From NCBI GenBank assembly GCA_963809825.1, contig CAWELJ010000011.1, positions 62,001 through 126,000 of the forward strand: DNA of 64,000 nt, read 5' to 3'. Source of the stretch: Bog-473 sp963809825 (GTDB lineage Bacteria > Actinomycetota > Acidimicrobiia > Acidimicrobiales > RAAP-2). The stretch's first letter is position 1. Each line of letters starts with the position of its first letter. The translations under genes were made by a program, and so were the position numbers. Below the pieces are notes generated by a model. It worked only from the letters and a program-made list of their open reading frames with translations. It was not told the DNA's origin and ran no database searches. Below, piece by piece: positions 15,387-24,485 of this stretch.

Positions 15387-16118
15387 CTACGAAGCCGGCT
15401 TCTCCCACACCGACACGTGGAAGATGCTGTCGCTCGTGAACGGCTCGCGTTTCCAGCCGCCCCAGCGCTCGCGCAGGCGGAGCCCGGCGATGCGCGCCAT
15501 CAGGTCGAGCTCGGCCGGCCAGACATAGCGGAACGGCATGGAGAACGTGCCCGAGCGGTCGCCCGCGAACCAGTAATGGTGCGAGACGCCGAGCTGCTGG
15601 GCCACGTCGAGCTCGTCGAAACCCAGGTGGTTCGGGCTGACGTCGAAGGCGCGCACCGTGTCGCCGGGCGGGAGCCGCCGGATCTGGGGCACCTCCAGCT
15701 CGATCACGAAGCAGCCGCCCGGTTCCAGGTGTTCCGCCACATTGCAGAAGCACGCCACCTGCTCCTCCTGAGTCGTCAGGTTCGTGATGGTGTTGTAGAC
15801 CAGGTAGGCCAACCGGAACGACCCGTCCACCCGCGTCGTCGAGAAGTCGCCCAGCGTCACGCCGATCGCCTCGGACCCCGGCTTCGCCTGCAGCTGCGCC
15901 ACCATGTCGGGAGACAGGTCGATCCCGTGCACCGCCACGCCCCGCCCGGTGAGCGGCAACGCGATGCGGCCCGTGCCGATACCCAGCTCGAGTGCGGACC
16001 CGCCCGCCGCCAACGGGGCCAGGAAGTCGACCGCCGGACCGACGAACGCGGGGTCGGACATCACCGTGTCCGCGTCGTAGTTCTCGGCGATCCCCCCGCC
16101 GAAGTAGTCGACCTTCAC
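15387..16118 (-). CDS. Class I SAM-dependent methyltransferase
   Basis: A 243-residue methyltransferase starting at GTG 16118. The SAM-binding motif I is ALELGIGTGRIALPL, followed by the acidic ribose-binding GIDLSPDM and motif IV region FRLAYLVYNTITNL. The substrate is not evident. The start overlaps the stop of the P-loop kinase gene (GTGA), so the two are coupled. A longer frame upstream lies antisense to unrelated frames and is ignored. Confidence 0.87.
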   Translation of the reverse strand: MKVDYFGGGIAENYDADTVMSDPAFVGPAVDFLAPLAAGGSALELGIGTGRIALPLTGRGVAVHGIDLSPDMVAQLQAKPGSEAIGVTLGDFSTTRVDGSFRLAYLVYNTITNLTTQEEQVACFCNVAEHLEPGGCFVIELEVPQIRRLPPGDTVRAFDVSPNHLGFDELDVAQQLGVSHHYWFAGDRSGTFSMPFRYVWPAELDLMARIAGLRLRERWGGWKREPFTSDSIFHVSVWEKPAS

Positions 16119-16639
16119 CGGGCCGCCAACATGGCGAGCCGGTCCTGCAGCACGGCCAGGTCCACCGGGCGATCCGTGGCGACCTCGACGACCGGCCACC
16201 CACCCGCCACCGGCTCGTTCACCTCGGAGTGCCACAGGTCGTCGTCGGTGCGGTCGGCGTCGAAGTGGCCCGCGGCGCGACCGTCCGCCCGGGCCCGGTA
16301 GCGGGCACGGGCCACCTCCCGGGGACAGCGGCAGAAGACCTCAACGGCCCGGCCCGGCAGGTCACTGATGGACGACCGCGCCGGAATGCGATGGAAGTTG
16401 GCCTCCAGCACCCCTCCCGCCGGCGACGCAGCGGCCACGGCGAACAGCACCTCCATGGCCGCCCGCCCCGCGCGGCGCGAGCCCATGACGTCGGTCGCGG
16501 GAAATGATCCCAAGATGGCCTCCTTGATGATGTCCTTCGACAGGAGCGGGAGACCCAACCCGTCGGCCAGTGCGGGCGCCAGCGTCGATTTGCCGCTTCC
16601 CGGCGGCCCCGACACCACGACGTAGAGCGGGCCCGCCAT
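16115..16639 (-). CDS. P-loop kinase-like ATPase
   Basis: A 174-residue small ATPase. The Walker A motif GPPGSGKST lies at residues ~11-19 and is followed by LLSKDIIKEAILGSF, as in small AAA/zeta-type or nucleotide kinase-like proteins. A REVARARYRARAD segment looks like a lid with arginines. Substrate unknown; it may phosphorylate a small molecule. It sits between UspA (27 bases away) and the coupled methyltransferase. Confidence 0.8.
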   Translation of the reverse strand: MAGPLYVVVSGPPGSGKSTLAPALADGLGLPLLSKDIIKEAILGSFPATDVMGSRRAGRAAMEVLFAVAAASPAGGVLEANFHRIPARSSISDLPGRAVEVFCRCPREVARARYRARADGRAAGHFDADRTDDDLWHSEVNEPVAGGWPVVEVATDRPVDLAVLQDRLAMLAAR

Positions 16640-16666
16640 ACGGTTCGACCGGGCGCCGGGCTCCTT

Positions 16667-17104
16667 TCAGTCCGTCTTGACGACCAGCACGGCGCAGTGG
16701 GCGGCGTGGGCCACCGAGTTCGGCACGCTGCCGAGGTACCGGCGGGCGCCCCGCATCCCCTTGCTGCCGACGACGATGAGGTCAGCCCCGACGTCGACCG
16801 CTGCACCCAGGATCACGTCGTCCGGGTTGCCCTGCGACGCGTGGGCCACGGCCTTGAGGCCTTCCCCGTGTGTCTTGACGGCCTCCTCGCCCACGCTCTT
16901 GGCAGCCTCGTCGGCCAAGGCCTGGCCCACACCCGTGTCGACCAGGGGCGCGCCTGTCGCCGAGGCCATGCCCGGCCTGGGCGCGCGGACAGCCGTGACG
17001 ATGTGCAGCTCGGAGCCCCACGAGCGTGCGATGTCGGCGGCGGCCTGCACGGCCTTGTCGGCGGTGGGAGAGCCATCGGTTCCTACTACAACGATCTTGT
17101 ACAT
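16667..17104 (-). CDS. Universal stress protein (UspA family)
   Basis: A 145-residue single-domain Usp. It starts MYKIVVVGTDGSPTADKAV and ends with the ATP-binding signature GSKGMRGARRYLGSVPNSV (G-2x-G-9x-G-S/T type), so it is of the ATP-binding class. Length is standard. GGGGACGAACCC before ATG 17104 gives a ribosome site; TACGCT at 17134-17139 is a plausible -10. Usp proteins help survival in hypoxia and starvation in actinobacteria; the specific role here is unknown. Confidence 0.92.
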   Translation of the reverse strand: MYKIVVVGTDGSPTADKAVQAAADIARSWGSELHIVTAVRAPRPGMASATGAPLVDTGVGQALADEAAKSVGEEAVKTHGEGLKAVAHASQGNPDDVILGAAVDVGADLIVVGSKGMRGARRYLGSVPNSVAHAAHCAVLVVKTD

Positions 17105-17409
17105 GGGTTCGTCCCCTTTTCGCCAGAGCGCTCAGCGTAGCTGGCAGAGGACCGACGCGTCCGGCTCGGTCCCCCAGGGCGCCGTACGCGGCTTCCTTGA
17201 ACTCCACGAAATTGGGCCGTGGCTCGGGCGAGGTCATCCGTGTCGTGAGCGGGATGCCGGTGAGGCCACGCACCGGGTCGCTCGACCACGCCGTGCCCAC
17301 TCCCCCGTTCCATCAGAATCCGGCGCGATCGAGTGCGGCGCGCCGGTCATGGCAGGTCGCCACGCGGCCGGAATGCCATGGGCTCCGACGCTACCGGTAG
17401 GGTGCGGGC
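17105..17409. other. Intergenic region without clear gene (305 bases)
   Basis: Between divergent uspA-like and MmcQ-like genes. It holds the ribosome site and a possible -10 (minus strand TACGCT at 17134-17139) for the stress protein, and TAGGGT at 17398-17403 for the MmcQ-like gene. No gene, repeat or RNA is recognised in the central 250 bases. Confidence 0.6.
17398..17403 (+). promoter_or_regulatory. -10 element, leaderless MmcQ/YjbR gene
   Basis: TAGGGT ends 6 bases before ATG 17410, so the transcript should begin at the start codon. No purine-rich ribosome site is needed or seen. Confidence 0.55.
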
Positions 17410-17835
17410 ATGGCGGCGTTCAGCGACGTCGAGCGGATCGTCTCGGCACTCCCCGAGGTGACAGAGGGGACCCGCTTCCGCAACAGAACCTGGTTCGTCG
17501 ACGGCAAGGCGTTCGCCTGGGAACGCCCGTTCTCCAAGGCCGACCTCAAGCGCTTCGGCGACGTCGAGCCTCCCGCGGGCCCAATCCTCGCCCTGCGCAC
17601 CGCCGATCTGTCCGACAAGGAAGCCGTCCTCGCCACCGCCGCCAAGGGCTTCTTCACGATCCCCCATTTCGACGGCTACCCGGCCGTCCTCGTCGCGCTC
17701 CGGGACGTCGCCAAGAAACAACTGCGCGAGGCGATAGAGGATGCCTGGCTCGCCGGTGCGCCCGAGAAGCTCTCCCGCCCGTTCCTCGACGGCTCTTCGC
17801 CCCTCAGGCCCGCGGCACCCCGCAGGAGTCGTTGA
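17410..17835 (+). CDS. MmcQ/YjbR family protein
   Basis: A 141-residue CyaY-fold protein of the MmcQ/YjbR family (putative DNA-binding, function poorly known). Visible traits: FSDVERIVSALPEVTEGTRFRNRTWFVDGKAFAWERPFS and KGFFTIPHFDGYPAVLVALRDVAKKQLREAIEDAWLAGAP. Probably leaderless. Its last 32 bases overlap the convergent histidine phosphatase gene, so the two mRNAs share complementary 3' ends. Confidence 0.85.
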   Translation: MAAFSDVERIVSALPEVTEGTRFRNRTWFVDGKAFAWERPFSKADLKRFGDVEPPAGPILALRTADLSDKEAVLATAAKGFFTIPHFDGYPAVLVALRDVAKKQLREAIEDAWLAGAPEKLSRPFLDGSSPLRPAAPRRSR

Positions 17836-18529
17836 AGCGCAGCAAGACCCAGCGGTCCTCCGCCGGTATCCATTCCCATTCCGTCATGGAGGCGTGCACG
17901 ATACGCACCCAGCCGCGCCGGTAGATCTCGGGCGGCACGCCCAAGAACGTGATCATGCAGGCCTCGATGACACCCGCGTGGACGGCGGCGACCACCAGCT
18001 CCCCCGGATGCCGGCCCACGACCTCACGCACCGCGTCCGAGGCTCGCACGATGAACTCGGACCAGCTCTCGCCCCCCGGGGCGATGGGGAGACCGGGGTC
18101 GCGGTCCCAGTCGGGCACCCCGAAGGTCTCGACCACCTCCTCCCAGGGCAGGCCGTCACACTGTCCCGGGTGCAGCTCGCACAGGTCGCAGCGCTCGATG
18201 ATCGGCCCGAGCGCCGTGGGTCCGGGCCCGACCACCGGCCGCAGCCGCTCCGCTGTCTCCACCGCGCGCGGCAGCACCGAGGAGTACAGGGCCGTGGCAT
18301 CGCGCAGCTCGCCACTCTCGTAGAGCCGGTCGGCCAGGACCGCCACCTGCCGACGTCCCAGATCCGTCAGGCCCGTACAGCCCTTCAGGCCTCCAACCAC
18401 GTGATTGAGGTTGCACTGCGCCTCTCCGTGGCGAACGAGCACGATGCGCGACGCACCCTCGGTGGGCGGGAAGATCCGCAGCACACCATCCGGGACCCGG
18501 GCGTCACCGTCCGGCTCGACTCCGCTCAC
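17804..18529 (-). CDS. Histidine phosphatase family protein
   Basis: A 241-residue phosphoglycerate-mutase-like phosphatase. The catalytic LVRHGEAQCNLN motif is near residue 30 and the second histidine is in VVAAVHAGVIEA near 182; LPRAVETAERL supplies the usual second basic motif. GTG 18529 overlaps the VWA gene stop (GTGA), so it is the fourth gene of a coupled proA-moxR-VWA-phosphatase run. Substrate unknown: phosphoglycerate mutase, alpha-ribazole phosphatase and protein phosphatase relatives cannot be told apart. The end overlaps the MmcQ-like gene by 32 bases. Confidence 0.87.
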   Translation of the reverse strand: MSGVEPDGDARVPDGVLRIFPPTEGASRIVLVRHGEAQCNLNHVVGGLKGCTGLTDLGRRQVAVLADRLYESGELRDATALYSSVLPRAVETAERLRPVVGPGPTALGPIIERCDLCELHPGQCDGLPWEEVVETFGVPDWDRDPGLPIAPGGESWSEFIVRASDAVREVVGRHPGELVVAAVHAGVIEACMITFLGVPPEIYRRGWVRIVHASMTEWEWIPAEDRWVLLRFNDSCGVPRA

Positions 18530-19983
18530 GCCAGGTTCCCGACGAAATGCTCGAGTTGCCGGAGTGTCCGGCACTCCACCACGTCGTCGCAATGGGCGGC
18601 ATACTCCCCCACGATCGAGTCGCCCGACCCCCAGTAGTCGCGCGGCTCGGGGTTGAGCCAGTAGACGTGGCGCGCCTTGGCCTGGAGGTCCTCGAGGACC
18701 CACGAACCCGAGGCGTGGTAATTGTTGCGGGCGTCCCCGAGCACCATGATGCTCGAGCGCGACGTGACCTGGTCGCCCCAACGCCGGTGGAACTCACTCA
18801 GCGCGTGGCCGTAGTCCGAATGGCCGTCCACCCAGATGACGTCGGCCTCGGTGTTGATGCGGGCCACCGCCTCGGCGGGATCGACGACACCCTCGAAAAA
18901 TCGTGTCACCTCGTCGATCCCGTCCACGAAGACGAAGCTGCGCACCTTGGAGAACTGCGACGAGATGGCGTACACCAGGTGCAGGGTAAAGCGGGCGAAA
19001 CTGGCCACCGACCCCGAGATGTCCGCCACCACGAAGATCTCGGGTTTGGACGGGCGCGGGTGCCGGAACCGCGGCTCAATGGGCACGCCGCCGGTCGACA
19101 GGGACCGCCGCATGGTGGCGCGGAAGTCGAGCGGGCCCTTCCGGCCGTGCCGGCGCTTGCGGGCCAGGCGCACCGCCAGCTTGCGGGACAACGGCTGGAG
19201 GACACGGTGCAACATGGCCAATTCCTCGCGGGTCGCGTGCATGACGTCGATGTCCTCGGGCAGGGGTTTGCGCACCGAACGGGCCAGCGCCTCGGCACCG
19301 CGATCCTCCACCAGGCGGCGGCGGATCTCGGTCTCCACGGCACGGCGGAACTTCTCGATGCGTGCCTTGAACTCGTCCGCTGCGAGGCGCTCCTCCAGCT
19401 CGGTCAGCGACCCGCCGGCAGCGCCCGCCTGGGCCTGACCCATGAGCCGCTCCAGCACGGCGTCGAGGTCGAGGTTCCGCAGTGTTCGGTACAGGTAGTA
19501 GGTCCCCCCGACGGGTCGCCCGGGTTCCATGCCTGCGTAACGGTCGACCGCATTGCGGGCTACCACGTTCATCAGCCCGGCGTCGGCCGAGATCAGCGAC
19601 TTGAAGAGGAGCTCGGCCAGCTCCTCGGGCGTCATCCCCTCACCCGACCCGCCTCCCTTCCAGGAGCGTCCCTGGCCCTGCATGCCACTCTGCCCCGCCT
19701 GCTCGCCCTCGGACTCGCCGCCCTCCTGGTCGCCCTCGTCGCCCGCGGTGCCGGTGTCGGCGCGGCCGGTCCGCACGGCGAAGAAGACCTCGAACGCCGT
19801 CTCGAAGGCGCGCCAGTGTGCAGACGACTTCACGAGAGTCGCGGCCAGCGCGTACTTCAGCGCCTCGCGATCCTCGAGCGGGATGTGCTTGACTGCCTCG
19901 GCGGCGTCAAGGTGCTCGGTGAGCGAGACCGGCAGCCCGGAACGGCGCAGCTCGGTGACGAACCCGGAGAGGAGATCGAGCAC
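18526..19983 (-). CDS. VWA-domain protein, CoxE-like
   Basis: A 485-residue protein with an N-terminal helical part, a low-complexity acidic/glycine linker (residues ~75-118), and a C-terminal von Willebrand A domain. The MIDAS start is IFVVADISGSVASF, followed by FVFVDGIDEVTRFF and SSIMVLGDARNNY. This architecture matches CoxE-like partners of MoxR ATPases. It lies 7 bases after the MoxR gene and is coupled to the phosphatase. MoxR/VWA pairs act as metal-dependent chaperones or insert cofactors; no client enzyme (CO dehydrogenase or similar) is nearby. Confidence 0.9.
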   Translation of the reverse strand: MLDLLSGFVTELRRSGLPVSLTEHLDAAEAVKHIPLEDREALKYALAATLVKSSAHWRAFETAFEVFFAVRTGRADTGTAGDEGDQEGGESEGEQAGQSGMQGQGRSWKGGGSGEGMTPEELAELLFKSLISADAGLMNVVARNAVDRYAGMEPGRPVGGTYYLYRTLRNLDLDAVLERLMGQAQAGAAGGSLTELEERLAADEFKARIEKFRRAVETEIRRRLVEDRGAEALARSVRKPLPEDIDVMHATREELAMLHRVLQPLSRKLAVRLARKRRHGRKGPLDFRATMRRSLSTGGVPIEPRFRHPRPSKPEIFVVADISGSVASFARFTLHLVYAISSQFSKVRSFVFVDGIDEVTRFFEGVVDPAEAVARINTEADVIWVDGHSDYGHALSEFHRRWGDQVTSRSSIMVLGDARNNYHASGSWVLEDLQAKARHVYWLNPEPRDYWGSGDSIVGEYAAHCDDVVECRTLRQLEHFVGNLA

Positions 19984-19990
19984 GCGGCCC

Positions 19991-20920
19991 TCAGCCTGAG
20001 GAGGCCGACAGCAACTCCTTGGTCGCCCGCTCGATGTCGGCCTGGTACTTCAGCAGGATGTTGAGGGTGTCCTTCGCCCCGGCGGCGTCGATCGTCTGCA
20101 CACCGAGCAGCACCAGCGTGCGCGCCCAGTCCAGCGTCTCGGAGACGGACGGCGCCTTGCGCAGCTCGAGGGTGCGCAGCGAGCGCACGATGCGGGCCAC
20201 CTGGTCGGCCAGCTCCTCACTGATTCCGGGCACCTTGGTGCGCACGATCTCGCGCTCGCGGTCGAGGTCGGGGTAGTCGATGTGCAGGTAGAGACAGCGC
20301 CGCTTGAGGGCTTCGGAGAGCTCGCGCGTGTTGTTGGAGGTGAGGAACACCATGGGCAACTGGGAGGCCCGCACGGTGCCGAGCTCGGGGATCGACACCT
20401 GGTACTCGGAGAGGATCTCGAGCAGCAGCGCCTCGGTCTCGAGCTCGACGCGGTCCACCTCGTCGACGAGCAGCACCACCGGCTCGGTGGCCCGGATCGC
20501 CTCGAGCAGTGGCCGGGTCAAGAGGAAGTCCTCGGAGAAGATGTCCTCCTCGAGCTCCGCCCAGCTCGGGCCCTCCTCCTCGGCCTTGCCGTGCTCTCCC
20601 GCCTGGATCCGCAACAGTTGCTTGCGGTAGTTCCACTCGTAGAGCGCCTTGGACTCGTCGAGCCCCTCGTAGCACTGCAGCCGGATCAACCGGGCGCCCG
20701 TCAGCTCGGCCACCGACTTGGCCAGCTGCGTCTTGCCCGTGCCCGCCGGGCCCTCGACGAGGACGGGCTTGGACAGGCGGTCGGCCAGGTACACGACACC
20801 GCTGATGGAGTCGTCGGCCAGGTAACCCACCCGGGCCAGGCCACCCCTGACCGCGTCGAGGGATTCGAACCGGGGCGGTCCCGCATCGGGCAGCCCCAGC
20901 GCTGCGTTCACCTCGCTCAC
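19991..20920 (-). CDS. MoxR-family AAA+ ATPase
   Basis: A 309-residue AAA+ protein starting at GTG 20920, overlapping the proA stop (GTGA). Walker A is GPAGTGKT (residues 57-64), Walker B is VVLLVDEVDR, sensor 1 is VFLTSNNTRELSEALKRR with the arginine pair typical of MoxR, and sensor 2 lies in the C-terminal lid. It differs from RavA-type members in length and resembles the CoxD/MoxR group. The adjacent VWA gene is the expected partner. Confidence 0.92.
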   Translation of the reverse strand: MSEVNAALGLPDAGPPRFESLDAVRGGLARVGYLADDSISGVVYLADRLSKPVLVEGPAGTGKTQLAKSVAELTGARLIRLQCYEGLDESKALYEWNYRKQLLRIQAGEHGKAEEEGPSWAELEEDIFSEDFLLTRPLLEAIRATEPVVLLVDEVDRVELETEALLLEILSEYQVSIPELGTVRASQLPMVFLTSNNTRELSEALKRRCLYLHIDYPDLDREREIVRTKVPGISEELADQVARIVRSLRTLELRKAPSVSETLDWARTLVLLGVQTIDAAGAKDTLNILLKYQADIERATKELLSASSG

Positions 20921-22170
20921 CGGCGCACCTGCCCGTCACCACGCACGACCCACTTCAACGTCGTCAACTCCTTCACTCCCATCGGCCCGCGCGCGTGCAG
21001 CTTCTGGGTGGAGATGCCCACCTCGGCGCCCAGCCCGAGCTCCTCGCCGTCGACGAACCTCGTCGACGCGTTGACCAGCACTGCCGCACCGTCGACCTCG
21101 GCCACGAAGCGGTCGGCGACCGCCAGGTCGGAGGTCACGATCGCCTCGGAGTGACCCGAGCTGTAACGGGCGATGTGCTCGATGGCGTCTCCCACGTCGT
21201 CCACCATTCCGATCGCCACCACCGGCCCCAGGAACTCCGAGGCGAAATCGCTCTCCATGGCGGGCACGGCGTCGGGCACGATGGCCCGCACCCGCTCGTC
21301 GGCCCGGATCTCCACTCCCGCCGTGGTGAGCGACGCGGCCAGGCGGGGCAGGAACTCGGCCGCCACGCCGGTGTGCACCAGGATCGTCTCGACCGCATTG
21401 CACACCCCGAAGCGGTGCGTCTTGGCGTTGACCGCCAGCTCGTGCGCCATGCCCAGGTCCGCCGCGCCGTCGATGTAGATGTGGCAGTTGCCGTCGCCGT
21501 CGAGCACGTAGGGCACGGTGGCATGCTCGATCAGCGATTCGATGAGCGCCTTCCCACCGCGTGGGACCAGGCAGTCGATCTGTCCACGCAGCTGCATGAA
21601 CGCAATCGCCGTCTCGTGCGACGTGTCCTCCACCAGCGCGACCGCGTCCTCCGGGAGCCCCGCCTTCACCACCGCCCGGCGCAAGAGCGCGACGACGGCC
21701 CGGTTCGACTCGATGGCGGAGGAGGAGCCGCGCAGGAAAGCGGCGTTCCCGGCCTTCAGGCACAGACCGGCGGCGTCACTCGTCACGTTGGGGCGGTTCT
21801 CGTAGATGACCCCGACCACGCCGAGCGGGACCCGCACCCTCGTCACCCGCAACCCGTTGGGTCGGACCCAGCCCTCGGTGACCTCACCCACCGGGTCCGG
21901 TAGTCCCGCCACCTTGCGCAGGCCGCCCGCCATGGCACGCACCCGGTCCTCGGTCAGGCGGAGACGGTCCCGGGCCGCCTCGGTCATCCCCGCCGACCCG
22001 GCACGCTCCAGGTCGGCCCCGTTGGCCTCGACCAACGCCCCCCACTCCTCCTCGAGCAGGTCCGCCGCCAGCCGGAGCGCGTCGTCGCGCACCGAGCTCG
22101 GCGCCCTCGCCACCCGCCGCGCCGCTGCCTGGACGCGGCCCGCGAGCTGCTCCAATGCCGGCGAGGTCAC
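20917..22170 (-). CDS. proA: Glutamate-5-semialdehyde dehydrogenase (gamma-glutamyl phosphate reductase)
   Basis: Second step of proline synthesis: NADPH-dependent reduction of gamma-glutamyl phosphate. The 417-residue product has VPLGVVGVIYENRPNVTSDAAGLCLKAGNA, IDCLVPRGGKALIE and the catalytic cysteine region HRFGVCNAVETILVH. Ends with MGVKELTTLKWVVRGDGQVR. Starts at GTG 22170, 4 bases after the proB stop. Placement of a MoxR/VWA pair directly after proA with overlapping codons is unusual. Confidence 0.96.
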   Translation of the reverse strand: MTSPALEQLAGRVQAAARRVARAPSSVRDDALRLAADLLEEEWGALVEANGADLERAGSAGMTEAARDRLRLTEDRVRAMAGGLRKVAGLPDPVGEVTEGWVRPNGLRVTRVRVPLGVVGVIYENRPNVTSDAAGLCLKAGNAAFLRGSSSAIESNRAVVALLRRAVVKAGLPEDAVALVEDTSHETAIAFMQLRGQIDCLVPRGGKALIESLIEHATVPYVLDGDGNCHIYIDGAADLGMAHELAVNAKTHRFGVCNAVETILVHTGVAAEFLPRLAASLTTAGVEIRADERVRAIVPDAVPAMESDFASEFLGPVVAIGMVDDVGDAIEHIARYSSGHSEAIVTSDLAVADRFVAEVDGAAVLVNASTRFVDGEELGLGAEVGISTQKLHARGPMGVKELTTLKWVVRGDGQVRR

Positions 22171-22174
22171 CGGG

Positions 22175-23221
22175 TCAGGTTACAAGGACCAGGTCGTCCC
22201 GGTGGACGACGACCTGGCTGCGCTTGCCCATCCACTCCCCCGACCTCTCGGCGTGGAGGCGGACCAGGCCCTTGGCGAAGACCGTCCCGTCCGGGCCGGC
22301 GATCTCGACCGCGTCCTCGGGCCGGAAGGTCCCGCTCACCCCGACCACGCCCGCGGCCAGGAGCGAGCGTCCCCGCTCCGTCAGCGCCGCTCGGGCCCCG
22401 TCGTCGACGGTGAGCCGGCCCGAGGAGCCCAGCGCGAAGGCGATCCACAGCTTGCGGGCCGAGAGGCGCCCCTCCCGGGCCCGGAACATCGTCCCCACAC
22501 CGGCCTCCCCGGCCAGCGCCGCCACCAGCACGCCGGGCCGCCCGGCGTCCGCAATCAGGGTGGGCACGCCCGACCAGGTCGCGATCTTGGCCGCGGCCAG
22601 CTTGGAGGCCATGCCGCCGCTGCCCAGCGCACTGCCCGGTCCGCCGGCCAGTTGCTCGAGCTGGTGGTCGATCTCGACCACCTCCTCAATGAGCGATGCC
22701 TCCGTGTCGCGGCGGGGGTCGGCCGTCAACAGGCCGGGTGCGTCGGTGAGCAGCACGAGCAACTGAGCGCCGACCAGGTGCGCGACCAGCGCGGCCAGAC
22801 GGTCGTTGTCGCCGAAGCGGATCTCCTCGTCGGCGACGGCGTCGTTCTCGTTGACGATCGGGACGACACCGAGGTCCACCAGGTGGCGCAGCGTCCCCCG
22901 GGCGTGGAGGTACTGCGTGCGGTGCACGAAGTCGAGCGGTGCCAGCAGAACCTGGCCCGCCAGCAAGCCGTAGGGATCGAGGCCGTCCTGCCAGACCCGC
23001 ATGAGTCGGTGCTGGCCGACGGCCGACACCGCCTGCAGCACCGCGGGGTCCGAGGGCCGTTGCTCCCCGCGGCCGAGCGCCCCCCAGCCCGCCGCGATGG
23101 CGCCGGAGGTGACCACCACCACCGTGTGGCCCTCCCCGCGCACCGCGGCCAGCTCGGCGCACAACCGGGCCACCGTGTCGGGCGTGACCGATGACGACCC
23201 CACCTTGACGACGGCGATCAC
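22175..23221 (-). CDS. proB: Glutamate 5-kinase with PUA domain
   Basis: First step of proline synthesis: phosphorylates glutamate. From GTG 23221 the product has 348 residues: amino-acid-kinase domain (VVKVGSSSVTP; VVTSGAIAAGWGALG; PIVNENDAVADEEIRFGDNDRLAALVA; LLTDAPGLLTADP; GSGGMASKLAAAKIA) and a C-terminal PUA domain from about residue 260 (GRLTVDDGARAALTERGRSLLAAGVVGVSG). Kinase-domain residues usually give proline feedback inhibition. The start overlaps the obgE stop (GTGA). Confidence 0.96.
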   Translation of the reverse strand: MIAVVKVGSSSVTPDTVARLCAELAAVRGEGHTVVVVTSGAIAAGWGALGRGEQRPSDPAVLQAVSAVGQHRLMRVWQDGLDPYGLLAGQVLLAPLDFVHRTQYLHARGTLRHLVDLGVVPIVNENDAVADEEIRFGDNDRLAALVAHLVGAQLLVLLTDAPGLLTADPRRDTEASLIEEVVEIDHQLEQLAGGPGSALGSGGMASKLAAAKIATWSGVPTLIADAGRPGVLVAALAGEAGVGTMFRAREGRLSARKLWIAFALGSSGRLTVDDGARAALTERGRSLLAAGVVGVSGTFRPEDAVEIAGPDGTVFAKGLVRLHAERSGEWMGKRSQVVVHRDDLVLVT

Positions 23222-24478
23222 GAGTCCTCTCCCCAGGTGAAGGTCATCGTGCCCACGGTCACCTCGTCCCCGTCGCGGGCGCCGGCCCGCGCCAGGGCGC
23301 GATCGACCCCGAGACGACGCAGCCGCCGCACCGCCTCGGCCTGCGCGCCGTCGTCGTTGAGGTCCGAGAACGCCACGGCCCGCTCGGCGGCGCGGCCCAC
23401 CACCACCCACGAGCCGTCGCCGGCGCGCCGCACGTCGACGCCTTCGGGGGCGGGCCGATGCACGATCACCTCGCTCGAGGCCACCGCGACCGCCTCGCGG
23501 CGCCCCTCGTCCACCACCGCCGCCAGCCGCGCCACCAGCGCGGGCAGGCCCTCGCCCGTCGCGGCCGAGATCACCGTGTCGCACACGCGTTGGGCGTCGG
23601 ACGCAACGTCGGCCTTGCTGCCCACGACGAGCCGGGGACGATCGAGCAGCTCGGGTCGGTAGGAGCCGAGCTCGGCCAGCAGGATGCGCAACTGCGTCGA
23701 GGGTTCGTCGCCCCCCGCTTCGGGCGCGGCAAGGTCGAGCAGAACCACGAGCACCCGCGCCCGCTCGATGTGACGCAGGAACTGGTGGCCCAGGCCCTTG
23801 CCGGCGGCGGCGCCCTCGACCAGGCCGGGGATGTCGGCCATCACGAACTCGGTGCCGTCGCGCACGCCGCCCACGCGAACCACGCCGAGGTGCGGCTCGA
23901 GCGTGGTGAAGGGGTAGTCGGCGACCTTGGGCTTTGCCGCGGACACGGTCGAGATCAGTGTCGACTTTCCCGCGTTGGGGAAGCCCACCAGGGCCACGTC
24001 CGCCATCAGCTTGAGCTCCATGTCCAGCCAGAACTCCTGACCCTTCTCGCCCTGCTCGGCGAAGGCGGGCGCCCGGCGCCGATTGGAGAGGAATCGCGCG
24101 TTGCCCCGCCCCCCCTGCCCGCCCTCGGCCACGAGGGAGCGGGCGCCGTCGGCGGCGAGGTCGCAGACCACGCTCCCGTCCCGCCCGCGCACCACGGTGC
24201 CCACGGGCACCGGCACCACGAGATCCTTCCCGCGCGCTCCGTGGCGTTTCGACCCCGATCCGTGGACGCCGTCGGTGGCACGCCGGAACGGGTGGTCGCG
24301 GAAGCCGAGCAGCGATGACTCGTTCACCGACGCGACCAGCCACACGTCCCCGCCGTGCCCTCCGTCGCCGCCGTCAGGACCGCCCCGGTCGACGTGCGCC
24401 TCGCGGCGCCACGACACCGCCCCGGCTCCCCCGTCGCCCGCGCGCGTGGAGCTGGGCCTGATCGACGAAACCGGACAT
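23218..24478 (-). CDS. obgE: Obg/CgtA GTPase, frameshifted near its start
   Basis: Obg is an essential GTPase for ribosome assembly and stress control. The C-terminal 399 residues are intact from a possible GTG at 24417: Obg domain (HVDRGGPDGGDGGHGGDVWL), G domain (GFPNAGKST, DIPGLVEGA) and OCT-type C-terminus (VIVHRPAPEGVDVRRAGDGSWVVVG). The conserved beginning MSGFVDQAQLHAR is in another frame from ATG 24478. Two bases missing in the CG tract at 24439-24446 would restore MSGFVDQAQLHARAGDGGAGA and join it to VSWRREAHV. A TAGGCT hexamer 7 bases before ATG 24478 supports that start. Internal initiation at GTG 24417 would lose 21 conserved residues. Confidence 0.88.
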
Positions 24479-24485
24479 GGCGGGA

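Noticed and set aside
17105..17409. Small minus-strand peptide (starting MTSPEPRPNFVEF) upstream of the stress protein
   Set aside because: Its frame runs into the Usp gene out of frame, there is no ribosome site, and no homology is recognised.
22222..24343. Single 722-residue minus-strand fusion of proB with upstream sequence
   Set aside because: The added N-terminal part is obgE read out of frame; proB starts at GTG 23221 with a GTGA overlap.
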